From positions 12,521 through 45,848 of the forward strand of contig NZ_KL591004.1 in the NCBI RefSeq assembly GCF_000716335.1: DNA of 33,328 bases, given 5' to 3'. Shown here in pieces: positions 33,224 to 33,328 of this stretch (its first letter is position 1; the number at the start of each line of letters is the position of its first letter). Both the position numbers and the translations under genes were made by a program. Below the pieces are notes generated by a model that worked only from the letters and a program-made list of their open reading frames with translations, had not been told where the DNA came from and made no database searches. The DNA is from Streptomyces sp. NRRL S-118 (GTDB lineage: Bacteria; Actinomycetota; Actinomycetes; Streptomycetales; Streptomycetaceae).

Positions 33224-33298
33224 GGTCCTGTGGAGCAGTTTGGAGTGCTCGCCACCCTGTCAAGGTGGAGGCCGCGGGTTCAAATCCCGTCAGGACCG
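33224..33298 (+). tRNA. tRNA-Asp (GTC anticodon), copy 2
   Basis: Identical in all 75 positions to the tRNA-Asp at 11774-11848; the flanking sequences differ. The sequence after it begins a hairpin (CATCC at 33315-33319, GGATG at 33324-33328) that is cut by the end of the window and is probably its terminator. Confidence 0.95.
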
Positions 33299-33328
33299 CA
33301 TCGATCGAAGCCCGCATCCTCATGGATG

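Noticed and set aside
29157..33323. A 1388-aa minus-strand open frame
   Set aside because: Antisense of hrpA, and it also reads through a tRNA-Asp gene. The composition is typical of a shadow frame.

Overview
The window comes from a high-GC actinobacterium, almost certainly a Streptomyces chromosome. Codon third positions are strongly G/C, GTG and TTG starts are used, tRNA genes lack an encoded CCA, and an integrative element of the actinomycete (AICE) type is present. None of this was checked against a database; all family names come from reading motifs.

Layout. (1) Positions 1-11,600 are chromosomal: an AhpD-like carboxymuconolactone decarboxylase family protein divergent from a MocR-type regulator, a tRNA-Lys, a large secreted FG-GAP protein, a DEAD-box RNA helicase with a repetitive Arg/Asp/Gly tail, a Pro/Gly-rich lipoprotein, a small HExxH zincin, and a membrane-anchored metallophosphoesterase. 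(2) Positions 11,662-11,944 hold a tRNA-Glu, tRNA-Asp, tRNA-Phe array behind one promoter. (3) A 15.1 kb AICE is integrated in the tRNA-Phe gene, bounded by perfect 49-bp direct repeats at 11,899-11,947 (attL, inside the intact tRNA) and 26,973-27,021 (attR, a tRNA 3' remnant still followed by its old terminator). (4) Positions 27,118-33,328 return to chromosome: a secreted protein, DsbA-like and CcdA operon, an HrpA helicase, and a second tRNA-Asp identical to the first.

The AICE reads as follows. On the minus strand, from about 23,010 down to 12,034, lie a 52-aa protein, a DUF6284-like protein, a 162-aa protein, a DUF2637 membrane/coiled-coil protein, a small zinc-finger protein, a 534-aa basic membrane protein, an FtsK/TraB-type DNA translocase, a small membrane protein, a primase-polymerase, a 139-aa protein, a DUF3631 P-loop helicase-like protein, an excisionase and a tyrosine integrase. 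Many start and stop codons overlap (ATGA, TGATG or TAGTG), which implies translational coupling. On the plus strand a GntR/UTRA regulator (KorSA-like) and a P-loop kinase form a two-gene unit, followed by a TIGR02391/HEPN-like protein; a 286-aa unknown on the minus strand closes the element. The expected division of labour is: integrase and Xis for integration and excision, primase-polymerase plus DUF3631 for replication of the excised circle, translocase for double-stranded DNA transfer, GntR for repression, and the right end for cargo.

The most notable unexplained structures are non-coding. One is a dense array of the octamer TGTAGCGG in both orientations, including a perfect 24-bp inverted repeat, between the rep and xis genes (candidate iteron origin). 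A second is a set of CTTGTCG repeats with a strict 12-bp period and a 13-bp inverted repeat just downstream of the translocase gene (candidate clt transfer locus). The third is a triple operator-like repeat upstream of the GntR gene. The HEPN-motif protein is the best candidate for an uncharacterised defence or toxin function.
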